Source: a virus. From it: a stretch of DNA of 26,688 nt. The notes beneath the pieces are model-generated. The model did not search any database, was not told the DNA's origin, and saw only the letters and a list, made by a program, of their open reading frames with translations. The position numbers and the translations under genes were made by a program. Shown piece after piece: positions 1-9,665 of the stretch; the first letter of the stretch is position 1; every line of letters begins with the position of its first letter. Location: positions 24,391 to 51,078 of IMG/VR virus record IMGVR_UViG_3300037963_002654. One strand, given 5' to 3'.

Positions 1-3000
1 TCATTATAAACTATTGTAGACGGGGGGTAAGCTTCTGGATAAATAGTTAAAAGAACTTCTCCAAACTCTTTGTCGTAACCAAGAGATATACCCCCATAAC
101 CTCCCATTGGGTCAAATATGGTCTTTAAAGCGGTGTGTATAACTTCTTTGTGGAACATATATCTATATGCCAAATAGTTAGCATCTCCTATATCTCCCAT
201 TACCCCCTGATTATCTATACTTGAATAATCTAACGCAACTAAAGGATTGTCGTTTATTTTAAGATTTGTAAATGAATCAAAATATTTTTGCATTCCTAAA
301 GAGTCTCCTAAAGACGACACAATATATCCACCGCCCTTTCCTCTTGTTAATTTTAAAAATTTACTATTATTATCATCGTAATAATATACTGCTCTATCTG
401 TAATTGCATTACCATGCATATGTTGTGAACCAAAGTTTTCACTTACATAATCAAATCTTTCTATAACACTACTTGTTCCTGTTACAGTTGTAATAGCACC
501 CCCTTCTCCTGTAGGTATCATTACTCTAGGATTAACAGTTAATTGACAAGTCCCACTATTTTGTAAAGCAAATAAATTATTTTGCAATTTAAACATTTGT
601 GTAATTTCTCCTTTAGAGTGGTCTAAATCTCTTATTTGATTTGGGGGAAAAATAGAAAAGGCGTCACTAAAGTCTCCAGCAAATTTTGCTTCAGAAAAAG
701 CTACTGTAGATGGCCATTGTGTTTCTCCCACCCAATCTACTGGCTGTAAAGAAAACGCTTGAAGTATATTGTCAGCATCATAAGAGTTATTATATGCTGC
801 TGCCCCAAAATCATCTGGTATTCCCTTTGGTATAATATCACCACTTGAGCCAAAAAAGAAACCATGTCTTAAATCTAAATTGGTTTCTGTTTCTACAGGA
901 CAAGTGTATGCTATACAAACCCCTTGTTTTGCGTCATCTTTTGTGTAACCATTTGGGTCTGTAGAAACTCTTTCTGCTGCACTGTCGTGATTTTTCTTTA
1001 AATTAAAGTTACATATAAAAGTGTCTCCACCAAATACATGATTACCGTTATTACCTACCGCTGTAAATTGAGTGTCTTGATTAACTTGTTGAAAATGGCC
1101 TGTAGATATAAATCTATTTTTTTGAAAAGAATTTAAACTATTGCCACCATACATAGTTGCTAATGATTGTTTTTTTGATATTGAAGCCATTGTTACTTCT
1201 GGAGAATATTTACTCCATCCACTACCCCCTTGTGTTTTACTACGAGTATCATCAGCATAAATTGGAAAATTACTACCAGTTATAGACCCTGAATATTCAG
1301 ACCCATAATTCATTTGAGTTTGACTACCCCCAAAAACCCAAGAAATTCTTTCTCTCCAATTATTATCTTGCAAACAATGTCTTGTTATAGGAAGCATTCC
1401 GTGAGTGGGTAAACTTAAAACAATCGTTCTGTGGCTTTGTGAAAAATCAGAATACCCCTCTGTGTATGTCATAATTTTATCAAGACCATTATCTTCTTCT
1501 TGGTCCACGTTGCAACCATAACCAAAGTTTATATCATCTCTACTAGAGTCTAAACTAAATTTATTATTTCCTTTACAGAAATCATGCCACATAGTTGCAT
1601 TTTTAAATGGTCTACTAGAGCCTAATGCTGATTTAGAAACCTCTAGCCCTGGGCCAACTATTTGTGCATGTAAAATATTAGACTCGTTCCAATGATTGTC
1701 AGTTCCAGGAGTTTTATCTGTCCATAGTCTTTCAAATGATGTGTTAGTAGCACCATCATTATGAGCATTAGATATTATATCTGGCATAATATTCATTGCT
1801 CTTGCTCCATTAGGATAATGGTCCTCCATTTCTAAGTTTTCGTATATATCGTCGCTGTCCCCCCAAGCATTTCCTCCTACAAATTGAGGATTATACCACC
1901 TGTTACTACCCTGTCCTCCAAACCATCCTCCTGAGCCACTTGGTGCAGTTGCCATCCACCTTCTCCTACTAACCATGCTATATCCATCTCCAAGCCCACT
2001 AGGAACATCATAAGCGCCTGCAGTGCTTCCCATTGAAAAACTATTCCAATCTCCCCTTGCCATACCGTACATAGGATAAGCTCCAATTCTTTTGGTATAA
2101 TATTTAGCGTAAAGACCTGTATTAAACTCCCTATTCCAGTTACTACCTGAGCCATGTGGACTTGGTAAATCGGATGGGTCAGCCCATAAATCGTCCATTT
2201 GCGCAGTGTCATCACCTGGTGTAGTGCCACTTAAAGCATCATAATTAAATCTATATTGAAATATTCTCCAATCCTGTTGCCATGAAGTAGAAAAACTATT
2301 TTGCATACTAAACTTGTGAGCCCAACCACCAAAGTCTACAGATACCCCTCCATAAAAAGCTGTACCTCCTCCCAATAAAGCTGGGTCAATCATGCATGTA
2401 AACATGTTTAAATGAAACTTTGGTTGCTTGTAATCTGGGTTTGTGTCATTAGGCAGGTTTTCATCTGCATCAACTTCTGCATACATTCCGTCAGACAAGT
2501 AGTGATTAAAGAAAGTTTGAAACGGCCAATTACTTGGTCCCCCTATATTTTCTACAGATTGTTTTACAGCATATCTTTGTTCAGTTATTTTTAATCTATC
2601 TCCTGATGCAAAGTTTAAATTAAACTCGTCGTTAATAATTGCGTCTGGCGAATCTAAAGTGTACACATTAGAGAAATGCCAATAGTCATCACCCCCTATT
2701 GGATTATCTGTTATAGCTGGGCCACCATCCCAGGCAGCGCCATTTGCTAAATCTGATAAGCTTAAATAAGCATTTGCTGATGTAAAAGTGTCATTAAAAT
2801 TAGTTCTGTGGTTTCCATATCTATTAGACCTATAAGACTGACTCGTTAAAGTCCATAAAGGCATTGGGTCATTTCCATATCTTCCGTCCATTTCTACTCT
2901 TTGAGCACCAAACCATTTATTAGGGTCTTCATGTTGACCAAAATAATTCCACACTGAACCGTTGTCATCTTGATATCTTACAGCTCTTTGTAAAACACCT

Positions 3001-6000
3001 GAGGTCACAATACTTCTATTATTATCATCTCTCTCCACTCTTACTATTGAATAACCACTAATTTTTTGACATGTTGCTGCAGAAAGTTTTACTTCAAAAT
3101 ATGGATACAAAGGACATCCATATTGACCCTCTCCTGGGTGGTCTCCGTGATAATTACTACTATATGGTATTTCATAATCTGTAGTTGAATCCCAAGTTTT
3201 ATTAGGATAATCTAAAAACCCTGCATCTAAATCGTGTCTACTTGTTTGAAAATAATATGGCCAAGCTGGACGAGACCTTGCAATTTGACTTGTTCCTGGA
3301 GCATATTGGGGCTCCAAATATTCAGCACTATGTTCTGGCATTCTTACATCTCCAATTCTTTTTACAAATAAAGGGTTTCCCTTTTTGTCATAAAACTGTA
3401 TTCCAAACCTATAAACCTCACCCCTTCTATATCCTACAAAATTAGAATTGTAAACAGGATTAGCATAACTTGCATAATACCCCCCTTCCCCAGAATCTAT
3501 GTCTAGTTCATAAAATGGAGCCTGAGCTCCTTCAAAATTTCCTGTGCTAATAAGTTTATTTGTCTTGTCAAGCTGTATAGGTTTTCCAGGGCTTTCTTTT
3601 GCCCCTAAAACTCTAAATGTAACTCTTACCCCTTCATATTCTGGAGCATCTTCAGTTCCTGGCAATGCTTCGTCAAAGTATTTACTTTGAGCTCCAAATA
3701 TTCCCCTTTTTCTTTCAACTTGTTGTAAGACTCCTGATGAATCCCAACGAGGTATTCCATGTTTACTTCTTAAATCATAAAAACCTGCATTAGTTTCTCC
3801 TGCTGTTCCTGGTCCTTTAATATATCTATATAAATCTACATCATTAGGTTTACAATATGTTCCATTACTATTTGTTTCTGGTTTTACCACACTAGGGTTA
3901 GTTCCACTTGCACCAAAAGTTAAACCACCATGAGAATATAATAGGTCATGATACAAATGAGGATTACCCCCTTCATATGTGTGGTTTTGGTTTTTAGAAT
4001 TATAAGAAACCACTGTAAAGTCTGTGTTTATTTCATCTCTTGCTCCTAAAAGATTACCACAAAACAGTCTATTGTCTTTAATCTCTAAAGCCTTACATGT
4101 GTCCCATGAAACAAAATCTGTACCAAATTGTTCTACTATAATTTCTTCAGTAGTTTGTTCTTGGCCTGTATGTATCCAATCTATATTTATATTACTACCA
4201 CCTTCAGGTATTGCGTAGGTGTTAATAACTTTTCCATTTGCAGGAGCACCCCCAACATAAGGCATGTGTATTAATTGTAAAAAAGGGAATTTTGTGTCTA
4301 CATTTTCTATAGTACCTGTAATACTTTTTCCTGTGTTTTCATTAGCATTTCCTCCTTTTGTAAAAGCAGCAGGAACACTTTTGGAACTAACAGGTAATGA
4401 TGCTGGATTTGATGCTGGAGATATTCTAGAAAATCTTCCGTCTTTTGTTTTATATCTAAAACAATATGAATGCGCTATTGCGTCTAAAGAACCACCTTCT
4501 GTAAATCCAGTTACTTTTGGAATTGATAAATTTGCTTCAACAAATAAATCAAAAAAACTAGGATTGTTTATTTGTTCAGCATATATACCAGGATTTGCAC
4601 CAACATTTATAGTTCTTAATGGTATATCTCCATCTGTAAAATACAATCTTCTAATACTAGAGCTTTCTTCTACACCAACCACTTTTAATTTTTTCTTTCT
4701 TTTAAACCCTAGTTGACCTACAAAAAACATTTCATAAATATCACCTTCTACAAAATTTTCAGGAGTAGTTAAATAGCCATCTTTTTTTTGACCTGTTTTT
4801 ATAATAAAATCTACTGTTTCTTCAACATCGCTGTCAGCAGCAGCTGCCCAAGTTCCTAAAAGCACTAAATAATCACTAAAAGAATAATGTCCTAAAATTT
4901 GCATATTAGCATCATTACCTTCTCCATCATATTGATAATCACTAATGCTAGTCTCATTTAATGTGCAATCAACATTTAATAGCTCTACATTTGTTAACAC
5001 TATAGGCTCAGGGTCTTCAGGGTATTCTACTGCACCAGTAGTTGGGTCTAACCAGGCACCATAATTCCATGCAATAAAATAACCTATTTGATTCAAAGCT
5101 TCACCTAGTGAACCAGCAGCTCCTTGACTTAAATCTATATCATAAGTGTCTAAAAACCATTGGTCTGCAGAGCTTGTCCATAAATCAGCAATAGCATCAT
5201 AATCAGAAGTGTCTTGAATTACTCCATAATTAAAAGGTATATTAGCACTGGCACTAGTTAAAATTTCACCACTTGTAGTTACAGTAAGATTTGTAACATA
5301 AGCATCTGTGGAAGAATTAAAAACTAATTGCAGTCCACTAGGAGAAAATGTTGCGCTAGCTGTTACATAATTTTCAGCATTTGTAATTGCTTGAGCAACA
5401 AGCATTGTTAGGGTATTTGGATTTGCGTTAAGATAACTTGCTGTAACTTCTGGTGGTAAATCAAAATCTACTACCAACTCATTTCCATCGCTTAATGTTA
5501 ATGTTGCCGTAAAGCTTAAGCCAAGAGCATCACTTTCACTAGATATTATATATCCAATAGGAATTGAAGAAGCACTTTCTACAAAATAATTATAAAAAGA
5601 AACAAGTATACTTGATGGAGGCCAAAGTATTCCGCTATATGTATTCCAATCTGTTGCTCCAGAAGCATCTTGAATAAGAGATGCAATCGTTTCCATTCCA
5701 GAATAATTTTCATATCCTGTTGCATTTGCAATCAAGTTGTTAAAATTATTCGTTCCCCAACCCATATAGGTCATGTCTCCTGTTTGAAAAAATTGAAGCA
5801 AATCCATTCCTGCCAAGTAACTATTTGCTCCATAAGTTCCTGATTCAGTCATAGTATCCCAAGCAAAAAAATCAGACCAACCTGTTGCAATGCTACCATC
5901 ATATGTGTTTAACTCAGTTTGCACAAAATCCCATTGTATTGGATTTGGTATATTAAAACCTTCTGAAGTAGAAACCTCACTTACTAGATTAAAACAAAGT

Positions 6001-6158
6001 CTATCGCTATCGTATGGTTGTATAGAAACATTTTTACCAGCGTAAGAAGTTAGTCTTACATTATTGGCAAATCTATATGAGTCTTTTGGTTGAGCAGCGG
6101 GGTCCATATCAACCTTCATTCCCTTAAAAAAACTATTTGGTTTTCCAGCTTTTCTCAT
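1..6158 (-). CDS. Giant tail muzzle/nozzle-type protein, partial (C-terminus outside window)
   Basis: One uninterrupted minus-strand frame of 2052 codons starts at ATG 6158-6156 and runs off the left edge, so the stop is not seen. The N-terminus has a KGMKVDMDP segment (residues 12-20) followed by YRFANNVRL (28-36). This is the pattern I associate with T7 gp12 / P22 gp10-type tail nozzle proteins and the crAss-like muzzle. Near the visible end, GYDKEFGEVLLTI (about 2027-2039) then STIVYN resembles the beta-strand repeats of the same group. The protein is rich in Gly, Asn, Ser, Trp and Tyr, as expected of an extracellular beta-rich virion protein, and has no obvious membrane segment. Its ATG overlaps the preceding stop by one base (TAATG), so it is probably translationally coupled to the ring-type gene upstream. 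It is longer than I expect for a muzzle, so a fused receptor-binding or spike region is possible. Family call moderate; virion role likely. Confidence 0.7.
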   Translation of the reverse strand, partial: MRKAGKPNSFFKGMKVDMDPAAQPKDSYRFANNVRLTSYAGKNVSIQPYDSDRLCFNLVSEVSTSEGFNIPNPIQWDFVQTELNTYDGSIATGWSDFFAWDTMTESGTYGANSYLAGMDLLQFFQTGDMTYMGWGTNNFNNLIANATGYENYSGMETIASLIQDASGATDWNTYSGILWPPSSILVSFYNYFVESASSIPIGYIISSESDALGLSFTATLTLSDGNELVVDFDLPPEVTASYLNANPNTLTMLVAQAITNAENYVTASATFSPSGLQLVFNSSTDAYVTNLTVTTSGEILTSASANIPFNYGVIQDTSDYDAIADLWTSSADQWFLDTYDIDLSQGAAGSLGEALNQIGYFIAWNYGAWLDPTTGAVEYPEDPEPIVLTNVELLNVDCTLNETSISDYQYDGEGNDANMQILGHYSFSDYLVLLGTWAAAADSDVEETVDFIIKTGQKKDGYLTTPENFVEGDIYEMFFVGQLGFKRKKKLKVVGVEESSSIRRLYFTDGDIPLRTINVGANPGIYAEQINNPSFFDLFVEANLSIPKVTGFTEGGSLDAIAHSYCFRYKTKDGRFSRISPASNPASLPVSSKSVPAAFTKGGNANENTGKSITGTIENVDTKFPFLQLIHMPYVGGAPANGKVINTYAIPEGGSNINIDWIHTGQEQTTEEIIVEQFGTDFVSWDTCKALEIKDNRLFCGNLLGARDEINTDFTVVSYNSKNQNHTYEGGNPHLYHDLLYSHGGLTFGASGTNPSVVKPETNSNGTYCKPNDVDLYRYIKGPGTAGETNAGFYDLRSKHGIPRWDSSGVLQQVERKRGIFGAQSKYFDEALPGTEDAPEYEGVRVTFRVLGAKESPGKPIQLDKTNKLISTGNFEGAQAPFYELDIDSGEGGYYASYANPVYNSNFVGYRRGEVYRFGIQFYDKKGNPLFVKRIGDVRMPEHSAEYLEPQYAPGTSQIARSRPAWPYYFQTSRHDLDAGFLDYPNKTWDSTTDYEIPYSSNYHGDHPGEGQYGCPLYPYFEVKLSAATCQKISGYSIVRVERDDNNRSIVTSGVLQRAVRYQDDNGSVWNYFGQHEDPNKWFGAQRVEMDGRYGNDPMPLWTLTSQSYRSNRYGNHRTNFNDTFTSANAYLSLSDLANGAAWDGGPAITDNPIGGDDYWHFSNVYTLDSPDAIINDEFNLNFASGDRLKITEQRYAVKQSVENIGGPSNWPFQTFFNHYLSDGMYAEVDADENLPNDTNPDYKQPKFHLNMFTCMIDPALLGGGTAFYGGVSVDFGGWAHKFSMQNSFSTSWQQDWRIFQYRFNYDALSGTTPGDDTAQMDDLWADPSDLPSPHGSGSNWNREFNTGLYAKYYTKRIGAYPMYGMARGDWNSFSMGSTAGAYDVPSGLGDGYSMVSRRRWMATAPSGSGGWFGGQGSNRWYNPQFVGGNAWGDSDDIYENLEMEDHYPNGARAMNIMPDIISNAHNDGATNTSFERLWTDKTPGTDNHWNESNILHAQIVGPGLEVSKSALGSSRPFKNATMWHDFCKGNNKFSLDSSRDDINFGYGCNVDQEEDNGLDKIMTYTEGYSDFSQSHRTIVLSLPTHGMLPITRHCLQDNNWRERISWVFGGSQTQMNYGSEYSGSITGSNFPIYADDTRSKTQGGSGWSKYSPEVTMASISKKQSLATMYGGNSLNSFQKNRFISTGHFQQVNQDTQFTAVGNNGNHVFGGDTFICNFNLKKNHDSAAERVSTDPNGYTKDDAKQGVCIAYTCPVETETNLDLRHGFFFGSSGDIIPKGIPDDFGAAAYNNSYDADNILQAFSLQPVDWVGETQWPSTVAFSEAKFAGDFSDAFSIFPPNQIRDLDHSKGEITQMFKLQNNLFALQNSGTCQLTVNPRVMIPTGEGGAITTVTGTSSVIERFDYVSENFGSQHMHGNAITDRAVYYYDDNNSKFLKLTRGKGGGYIVSSLGDSLGMQKYFDSFTNLKINDNPLVALDYSSIDNQGVMGDIGDANYLAYRYMFHKEVIHTALKTIFDPMGGYGGISLGYDKEFGEVLLTIYPEAYPPSTIVYN

Positions 6159-6817
6159 TATACATTAAGTAATCCATTTAAACTTTTAACAGGAACTAAA
6201 GTGTTCCATATTGCAGCAGCTTTTTTCATTTCTATTGGTGTAGGCATATTGTCATTTCCTCTAGCTTGAGCACATAACCTAGACCAATTTCTTTCCATGT
6301 CAACATATATTGCTCTTGCAAGCTTTCCATTGTAATAATCTCTAGCTTTATATTTCCACATTATATAAGCAGACACAGCGTCTTCGTGATTGTCTGCAAT
6401 AGTAGGAAATCCCTCCTCGTCAGTGTCTATAGCGTAATAAGCAACATCTAAAGATGAAACATCATTAGTAGATACGTTTATTGTATCTTCAGTTAAATAA
6501 AAACTATTTTGCCTATCTGTGTCAGCGGGAAAAGTTGCAGAGCTTTGAGAAAAATATGTTGAGCTGGAAGCGTCGCCAGATTTTTTAACATCTATTAAGC
6601 TTAAAAAGTCATTGGGTAAAGAAGCTTGTTTGTTAGCAATACTTAAAGTTGCTGTTTTTTTAACAAAAGTTTTATATGAACCTATTTTTCTTTCTGCCTC
6701 AAAAGCCCATTCTACAAAATTATAGAAGTTTTTAGAAGCGTCAGAAATATCCATATTTCGCATTACAGTTGCTACAACTCTTTTAACACTTACTCTTTTT
6801 CCAGCTAATCCATTCAT
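6158..6817 (-). CDS. Head-tail ring/adaptor protein (crAss-like type)
   Basis: 219 residues. The N-terminal half is helical, with FVEWAFEAERKIGSYKTF (about residues 33-50) and then ASLPNDFLSLIDV (about 65-77). A beta-rich middle is followed by EGFPTIADNHEDAVSAYIMW and a basic helical segment ending near DMERNW. An early helix, the LP-x-DF turn and a late helical bundle are typical of tail-tube or adaptor proteins in podoviruses, and of the ring proteins below the portal in crAss-like phages. The gene sits between other connector candidates and the giant muzzle-type gene, and its stop overlaps that gene's start by one base. It starts one base after the stop of the basic 141-residue gene. The virion role is inferred from position and fold-like pattern; which ring it forms cannot be told. 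Confidence 0.6.
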   Translation of the reverse strand: MNGLAGKRVSVKRVVATVMRNMDISDASKNFYNFVEWAFEAERKIGSYKTFVKKTATLSIANKQASLPNDFLSLIDVKKSGDASSSTYFSQSSATFPADTDRQNSFYLTEDTINVSTNDVSSLDVAYYAIDTDEEGFPTIADNHEDAVSAYIMWKYKARDYYNGKLARAIYVDMERNWSRLCAQARGNDNMPTPIEMKKAAAIWNTLVPVKSLNGLLNV

Positions 6818-6818
6818 A

Positions 6819-7244
6819 TTAGTATTCTTTTACCTCTTTAATAACTTGTTTAAACCTATACAAAGGTAACACTTTACATTTTTTAAATTTTTTAGGCCTT
6901 AACCAAACTAACTTATTATAATAATTGTCTAGTATAGGAACCTTGTATTTAACTATTTCACCCGTTCTTTCTGTTTCTGCAATATCAACTCTTATGTGAA
7001 AAGGTCTTTTGTTTTTGCATTTTTTAACATAAACAGTTCCAAATTTTTTTGGCAACCTTAACTTTTCTCTATCCCTTGCAACGTTTTCAATTAAAATATC
7101 AAAATACTTACTTACAACTTTTCTATATTCTGTATAACTTAATTGTCTACTTCTTCTGCTTCCCTTTACTTTTATGCTTTTTTTTATATTATTATATATG
7201 TCTTTTAAAAATGTATATTTTTCTTTAAAATCTCTTATATTCAT
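6819..7244 (-). CDS. Small basic conserved phage protein, function unknown
   Basis: 141 residues, strongly basic (many Lys and Arg). The N-terminus (1-40) is helical and Lys-rich. The centre holds YFDILIENVARDREKLRLP (about 48-66), leading to KKFGTVYVKK. The end has YYNKLVWLRPKKFKKCK before a final Tyr/Arg-rich stretch. The 'LP-x-x-hG-x-hhhxK ... W/Y-x-x-x-W' layout resembles a small protein family I know from crAss-like and related Bacteroidetes phages, found among the structural genes. Its charge would suit contact with DNA or with an acidic virion partner, but that is inference. It is packed tightly between two connector-type genes (gaps of 1-2 nt), so it is almost certainly expressed with them. 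I do not recognise a named function. Confidence 0.65.
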   Translation of the reverse strand: MNIRDFKEKYTFLKDIYNNIKKSIKVKGSRRSRQLSYTEYRKVVSKYFDILIENVARDREKLRLPKKFGTVYVKKCKNKRPFHIRVDIAETERTGEIVKYKVPILDNYYNKLVWLRPKKFKKCKVLPLYRFKQVIKEVKEY

Positions 7245-7246
7245 AT

Positions 7247-7939
7247 TTATCTAGTTCTTGCTCTTTTTGACCTAGCATTTGCACTAGGAGCTGCTTTTGT
7301 TTGTGGTGCTGCCATTTTTGCCATCTTATCATCTACAGAATTATTTGTATTATCCGAACTTACTCTTAAATATATATTAAATTCTTTGGCTAATACAGTT
7401 TCTACTAAAGACTCTATAAGGTCTGCAGGTATAGGATATCCTGATATCATAGTTACAGCTTCTGGGTTATCTAAAACAGCTTTAATAGTTATAGTTTCAT
7501 TTGCGTCATAATGATTAGTTCCATCGCTGTTAATAATTACGACACTTCCCAAGCCTGTATACATTGCAAATAACTGACTTTCATTAGGGGCAAACCTTGT
7601 TGATAGCGCAAAGTCTCTTTCGGAAGAATTAAAAACTGGGACGTTTATTATTTTAGGAATGCCTGAAGTAGGCTGAGATAACATAACCTCTTTAATAGCT
7701 CGAAGATTAGGCCAGCCTATAAGTCTACCAAAAAATATAGGAGCTTCATTACTTCCTGTTATAATTGAACAACATTCTTCAGAAACATATCTTCCGCTAT
7801 CTGTATATTTAGTAAGCAAACTAGCTCTATGATAATGTATCATGTGTTTTATCTGGGAAAGAGACAAATTAGAATCTTCACCAGCTATACCTCCCTCTAC
7901 TATATTTTTAATATTATATGCTATTTCGTTTAAAGTCAT
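7247..7939 (-). CDS. Head-tail ring protein (crAss-like type)
   Basis: 230 residues. It opens MTLNEIAYNIKNIVEGG, followed by LSLSQIKHMIHYHRASLL (about residues 26-43). This start is typical of a conserved crAss-like and Bacteroidetes phage virion protein lying between capsid and muzzle genes, assigned to the ring-shaped connector stack. The centre is beta-rich, with repeated Pro-bounded strands, and a late helix has IPADLIESLVETVLAKEFN. The last 35 residues are Lys/Arg/Ala-rich, low-complexity and probably disordered. A GC-rich stem-loop lies just before the gene, and the next gene starts three bases after its stop. Family assignment is by eye. Confidence 0.62.
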   Translation of the reverse strand: MTLNEIAYNIKNIVEGGIAGEDSNLSLSQIKHMIHYHRASLLTKYTDSGRYVSEECCSIITGSNEAPIFFGRLIGWPNLRAIKEVMLSQPTSGIPKIINVPVFNSSERDFALSTRFAPNESQLFAMYTGLGSVVIINSDGTNHYDANETITIKAVLDNPEAVTMISGYPIPADLIESLVETVLAKEFNIYLRVSSDNTNNSVDDKMAKMAAPQTKAAPSANARSKRARTR

Positions 7940-7955
7940 AATTTATATTTAAAAA

Positions 7956-7987
7956 GATAAGGGGCAGGGCGAACCTAACCCCTCATC
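7956..7987 (-). promoter_or_regulatory. GC-rich intercistronic stem-loop
   Basis: In this AT-rich gap AGGGG (7960-7964) pairs with CCCCT (7979-7983). An inner AGG (7966-7968) pairs with CCT (7974-7976) around a GCGAA loop, and outer GAT (7956-7958) pairs with ATC (7985-7987). On the transcribed minus strand the hairpin is followed by TTATCTTTTT, so it could be a partial terminator, or an RNA processing or stability element between the 246- and 230-residue genes. One of four similar hairpins near the capsid genes. Confidence 0.6.
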
Positions 7988-8005
7988 ACAAAGCAGGGAG
8001 CAAAA

Positions 8006-8746
8006 TTATTTTCCCTCTAATTGTTTTATTTCATTATCAGCAACAGGCATTCTTTCATCTGCAACTGCTCCTAATATTTTTCTAGTGGCAATCTGACAAA
8101 CCTCTTCTCTTGCATGAACAGGCAACCATGTTATATAACTTGCACTATTTAAATTAGAAACATAGGTCATTACAACACTATAATTAACATTTGTAATTCC
8201 AGGTAAAACCCAATAGTAATCACCCACTCTTACGGCGTGATACGCACTTCCTGTTCCTGGCTGATTAAAAGGGTCCTTAGATGCTCTTAAAGCATCATCA
8301 ATGCTCATAATTTTACACTCACTTAAACCAGTAGTACCTCTTTTAACTTTAATTTCTAAAAGAGTTCCAAAATTTATTTCACCCACATAGCATCCTGTTC
8401 CTGCGGTGGTAGAATAACCCCATTCACCTCCAGGATATGTTGCTGTTACAGAGCCACCCAACCAATTTCCAGTGTCTCCATAATTTGTAAATTGTCTTTT
8501 ATAAGTTTGAAGGTCATCATCCTCATCTCCCCAAGGCTGTATTCTAAACACAGCACTTTTAACAAACTTGCTAAAATCATCTCTTAATTTTTGATTTGAA
8601 CCAAAAACATTAACGCGTTCACGCAGATATTCATTTATAGACAATTCTATAAATCCATTTAATTCTGTGCTTGTTAGCCAAGGAGAGTCAGCCCTATCTA
8701 ATATAAGCCTGACTCTTTCTTGTGCGTCTGCTAAACTATTAATCAT
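8006..8746 (-). CDS. Head-tail connector/adaptor-like virion protein
   Basis: 246 residues. The N-terminus is a helical bundle: DAQERVRLILDRADSPWLT, then ELNGFIELSINEYLRERV (about residues 28-45). A Gly/Tyr/Trp-rich beta region spans about 70-200, and the protein ends in a helix with HAREEVCQIATRKILG. The short 'T-x-x-E-hxxhhxxhhxEYh' helix pair at the start is common in head-completion and ring proteins directly downstream of capsid genes in tailed phages. It starts six bases after the stop of the 235-residue gene. The gap to the next gene holds a stem-loop. The virion connector role is inferred from position and this N-terminal pattern; no enzyme motif is visible. Confidence 0.55.
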   Translation of the reverse strand: MINSLADAQERVRLILDRADSPWLTSTELNGFIELSINEYLRERVNVFGSNQKLRDDFSKFVKSAVFRIQPWGDEDDDLQTYKRQFTNYGDTGNWLGGSVTATYPGGEWGYSTTAGTGCYVGEINFGTLLEIKVKRGTTGLSECKIMSIDDALRASKDPFNQPGTGSAYHAVRVGDYYWVLPGITNVNYSVVMTYVSNLNSASYITWLPVHAREEVCQIATRKILGAVADERMPVADNEIKQLEGK

Positions 8747-8752
8747 TTACTA

Positions 8753-9460
8753 CTATTTTTTAACTTTCTTTTTAGTAGCCTCCTGCTTTTGTTCAACTAA
8801 ATCCATTTCAACTTTACCATTACCATTTAATTGGCTTTTAAGTAAAGCAAAAATATCTTTATTGTCTTTAAACCATTTTATAACCTGGTCTTCTGATATA
8901 CCTATAGTTTGTGAACCATACTTAAATACATCTTTTTCCCAAGTTATAATTTTAGCCTCTTGCGCTTCTAAAACAAATACTCTATAGTGCTTGTCTTCAT
9001 CAAACCACATTCTCATAAAATATTCTGGATTTTCAGCAGCAATTTTTAATACATGCGCCTTTAGAATATCATCACGTGAATCTAGGTTTAGTCCTAATAA
9101 TCTCGCTAACTCTCTTACTTCAGCCATATTTAATTTAGCAGCTTCCATAACAGCATTAGCTGACGTCATAATTGCATTAGCTTCTTGCTCTTGTCTTACA
9201 ATAGCGTCATCTCTTATCCAAGAACCATTTTCCACTAGTGGATGTCCATTTAAAAATTCATCTACTAATTTGTGGTGTTCAAGATTAATGTTTAATCTTA
9301 TAACAGGTTGCGTATTAGGAAATCCTCTATGCGCTACACCATTTACATCTGTATATGTGTGCATTTTACCTGTCTTGTCTTTATAGTTTCCAAAAAAGAC
9401 ATAACTCATTTTAGTTGGGCTTTTACTTCTGTAAAATACCGCGTGTTCTGTTTTGCTCAT
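8753..9460 (-). CDS. Unknown virion-module protein with basic tail
   Basis: 235 residues, not recognised. The first 70 residues look beta-rich (FYRSKSPTKMSYVFFGNY, then VIRLNINLEHHKLVDEFL). The middle (about 85-150) is Ala- and Glu-rich and helical, with RELARLLGLNLDSRDDI and ENPEYFMRMWFDED. The last 20 residues are a Lys-rich tail. It lies between capsid-associated genes and the first connector-type gene, and its start is three bases from the stop of the 50-residue gene. This position suits a capsid-lining, cargo or internal virion protein, and the basic tail would fit contact with packaged DNA, but there is no direct evidence for that. A real gene is near certain from length and packing. 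Confidence 0.6.
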   Translation of the reverse strand: MSKTEHAVFYRSKSPTKMSYVFFGNYKDKTGKMHTYTDVNGVAHRGFPNTQPVIRLNINLEHHKLVDEFLNGHPLVENGSWIRDDAIVRQEQEANAIMTSANAVMEAAKLNMAEVRELARLLGLNLDSRDDILKAHVLKIAAENPEYFMRMWFDEDKHYRVFVLEAQEAKIITWEKDVFKYGSQTIGISEDQVIKWFKDNKDIFALLKSQLNGNGKVEMDLVEQKQEATKKKVKK

Positions 9461-9463
9461 AAC

Positions 9464-9616
9464 TTATTTTTTTAATTTTTGTCCATGCTTGCTAGTCCAC
9501 TTCAAGCCTGGCCCGCTTTGTTTAATTAATATATTGCACCCTCCCTTAGGAGTAGACTCCGAGTGCTCTTCCACTTTCCCTGTGGACGGGTTATATTTTA
9601 ATATTGTCCTTGCCAT
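9464..9616 (-). CDS. 50-residue basic protein, unknown
   Basis: A short open frame fills the gap between the 235-residue gene and a stem-loop. It begins MARTILKYNPSTGKVEEHSE and ends in a Lys/Gly-rich stretch (KWTSKHGQKLKK). ATG 9616-9614 follows the stem-loop at 9632-9647 by 15 bases, and the TAA at 9464-9466 lies three bases before the next start. That packing matches its neighbours and supports a real gene despite the length. It is positively charged with a Gly/Pro-rich middle, so probably has little fixed structure. It may be a minor capsid or DNA-associated protein, purely from context. Confidence 0.6.
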   Translation of the reverse strand: MARTILKYNPSTGKVEEHSESTPKGGCNILIKQSGPGLKWTSKHGQKLKK

Positions 9617-9631
9617 AATAATAATACCCAC

Positions 9632-9647
9632 CCCCTCCGAAGAGGGG
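9632..9647 (-). promoter_or_regulatory. UUCG-capped intercistronic hairpin
   Basis: On the transcribed minus strand CCCCTC pairs perfectly with GAGGGG around a TTCG loop, giving the very stable C(UUCG)G tetraloop. It is not followed by a T-tract, so a simple terminator is unlikely. It sits 15 bases before the start of the 50-residue gene and after the 153-residue gene. Confidence 0.7.
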
Positions 9648-9665
9648 ATAAGTATAAATTATATA

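Noticed and set aside
4264-4716. 150-codon frame on the plus strand
   Set aside because: It lies antisense inside the giant muzzle-type gene, which is continuous and far more protein-like.
8991-9386. 131-codon frame on the plus strand
   Set aside because: Antisense shadow of the 235-residue gene; low-complexity Ser/Ala/Leu composition.
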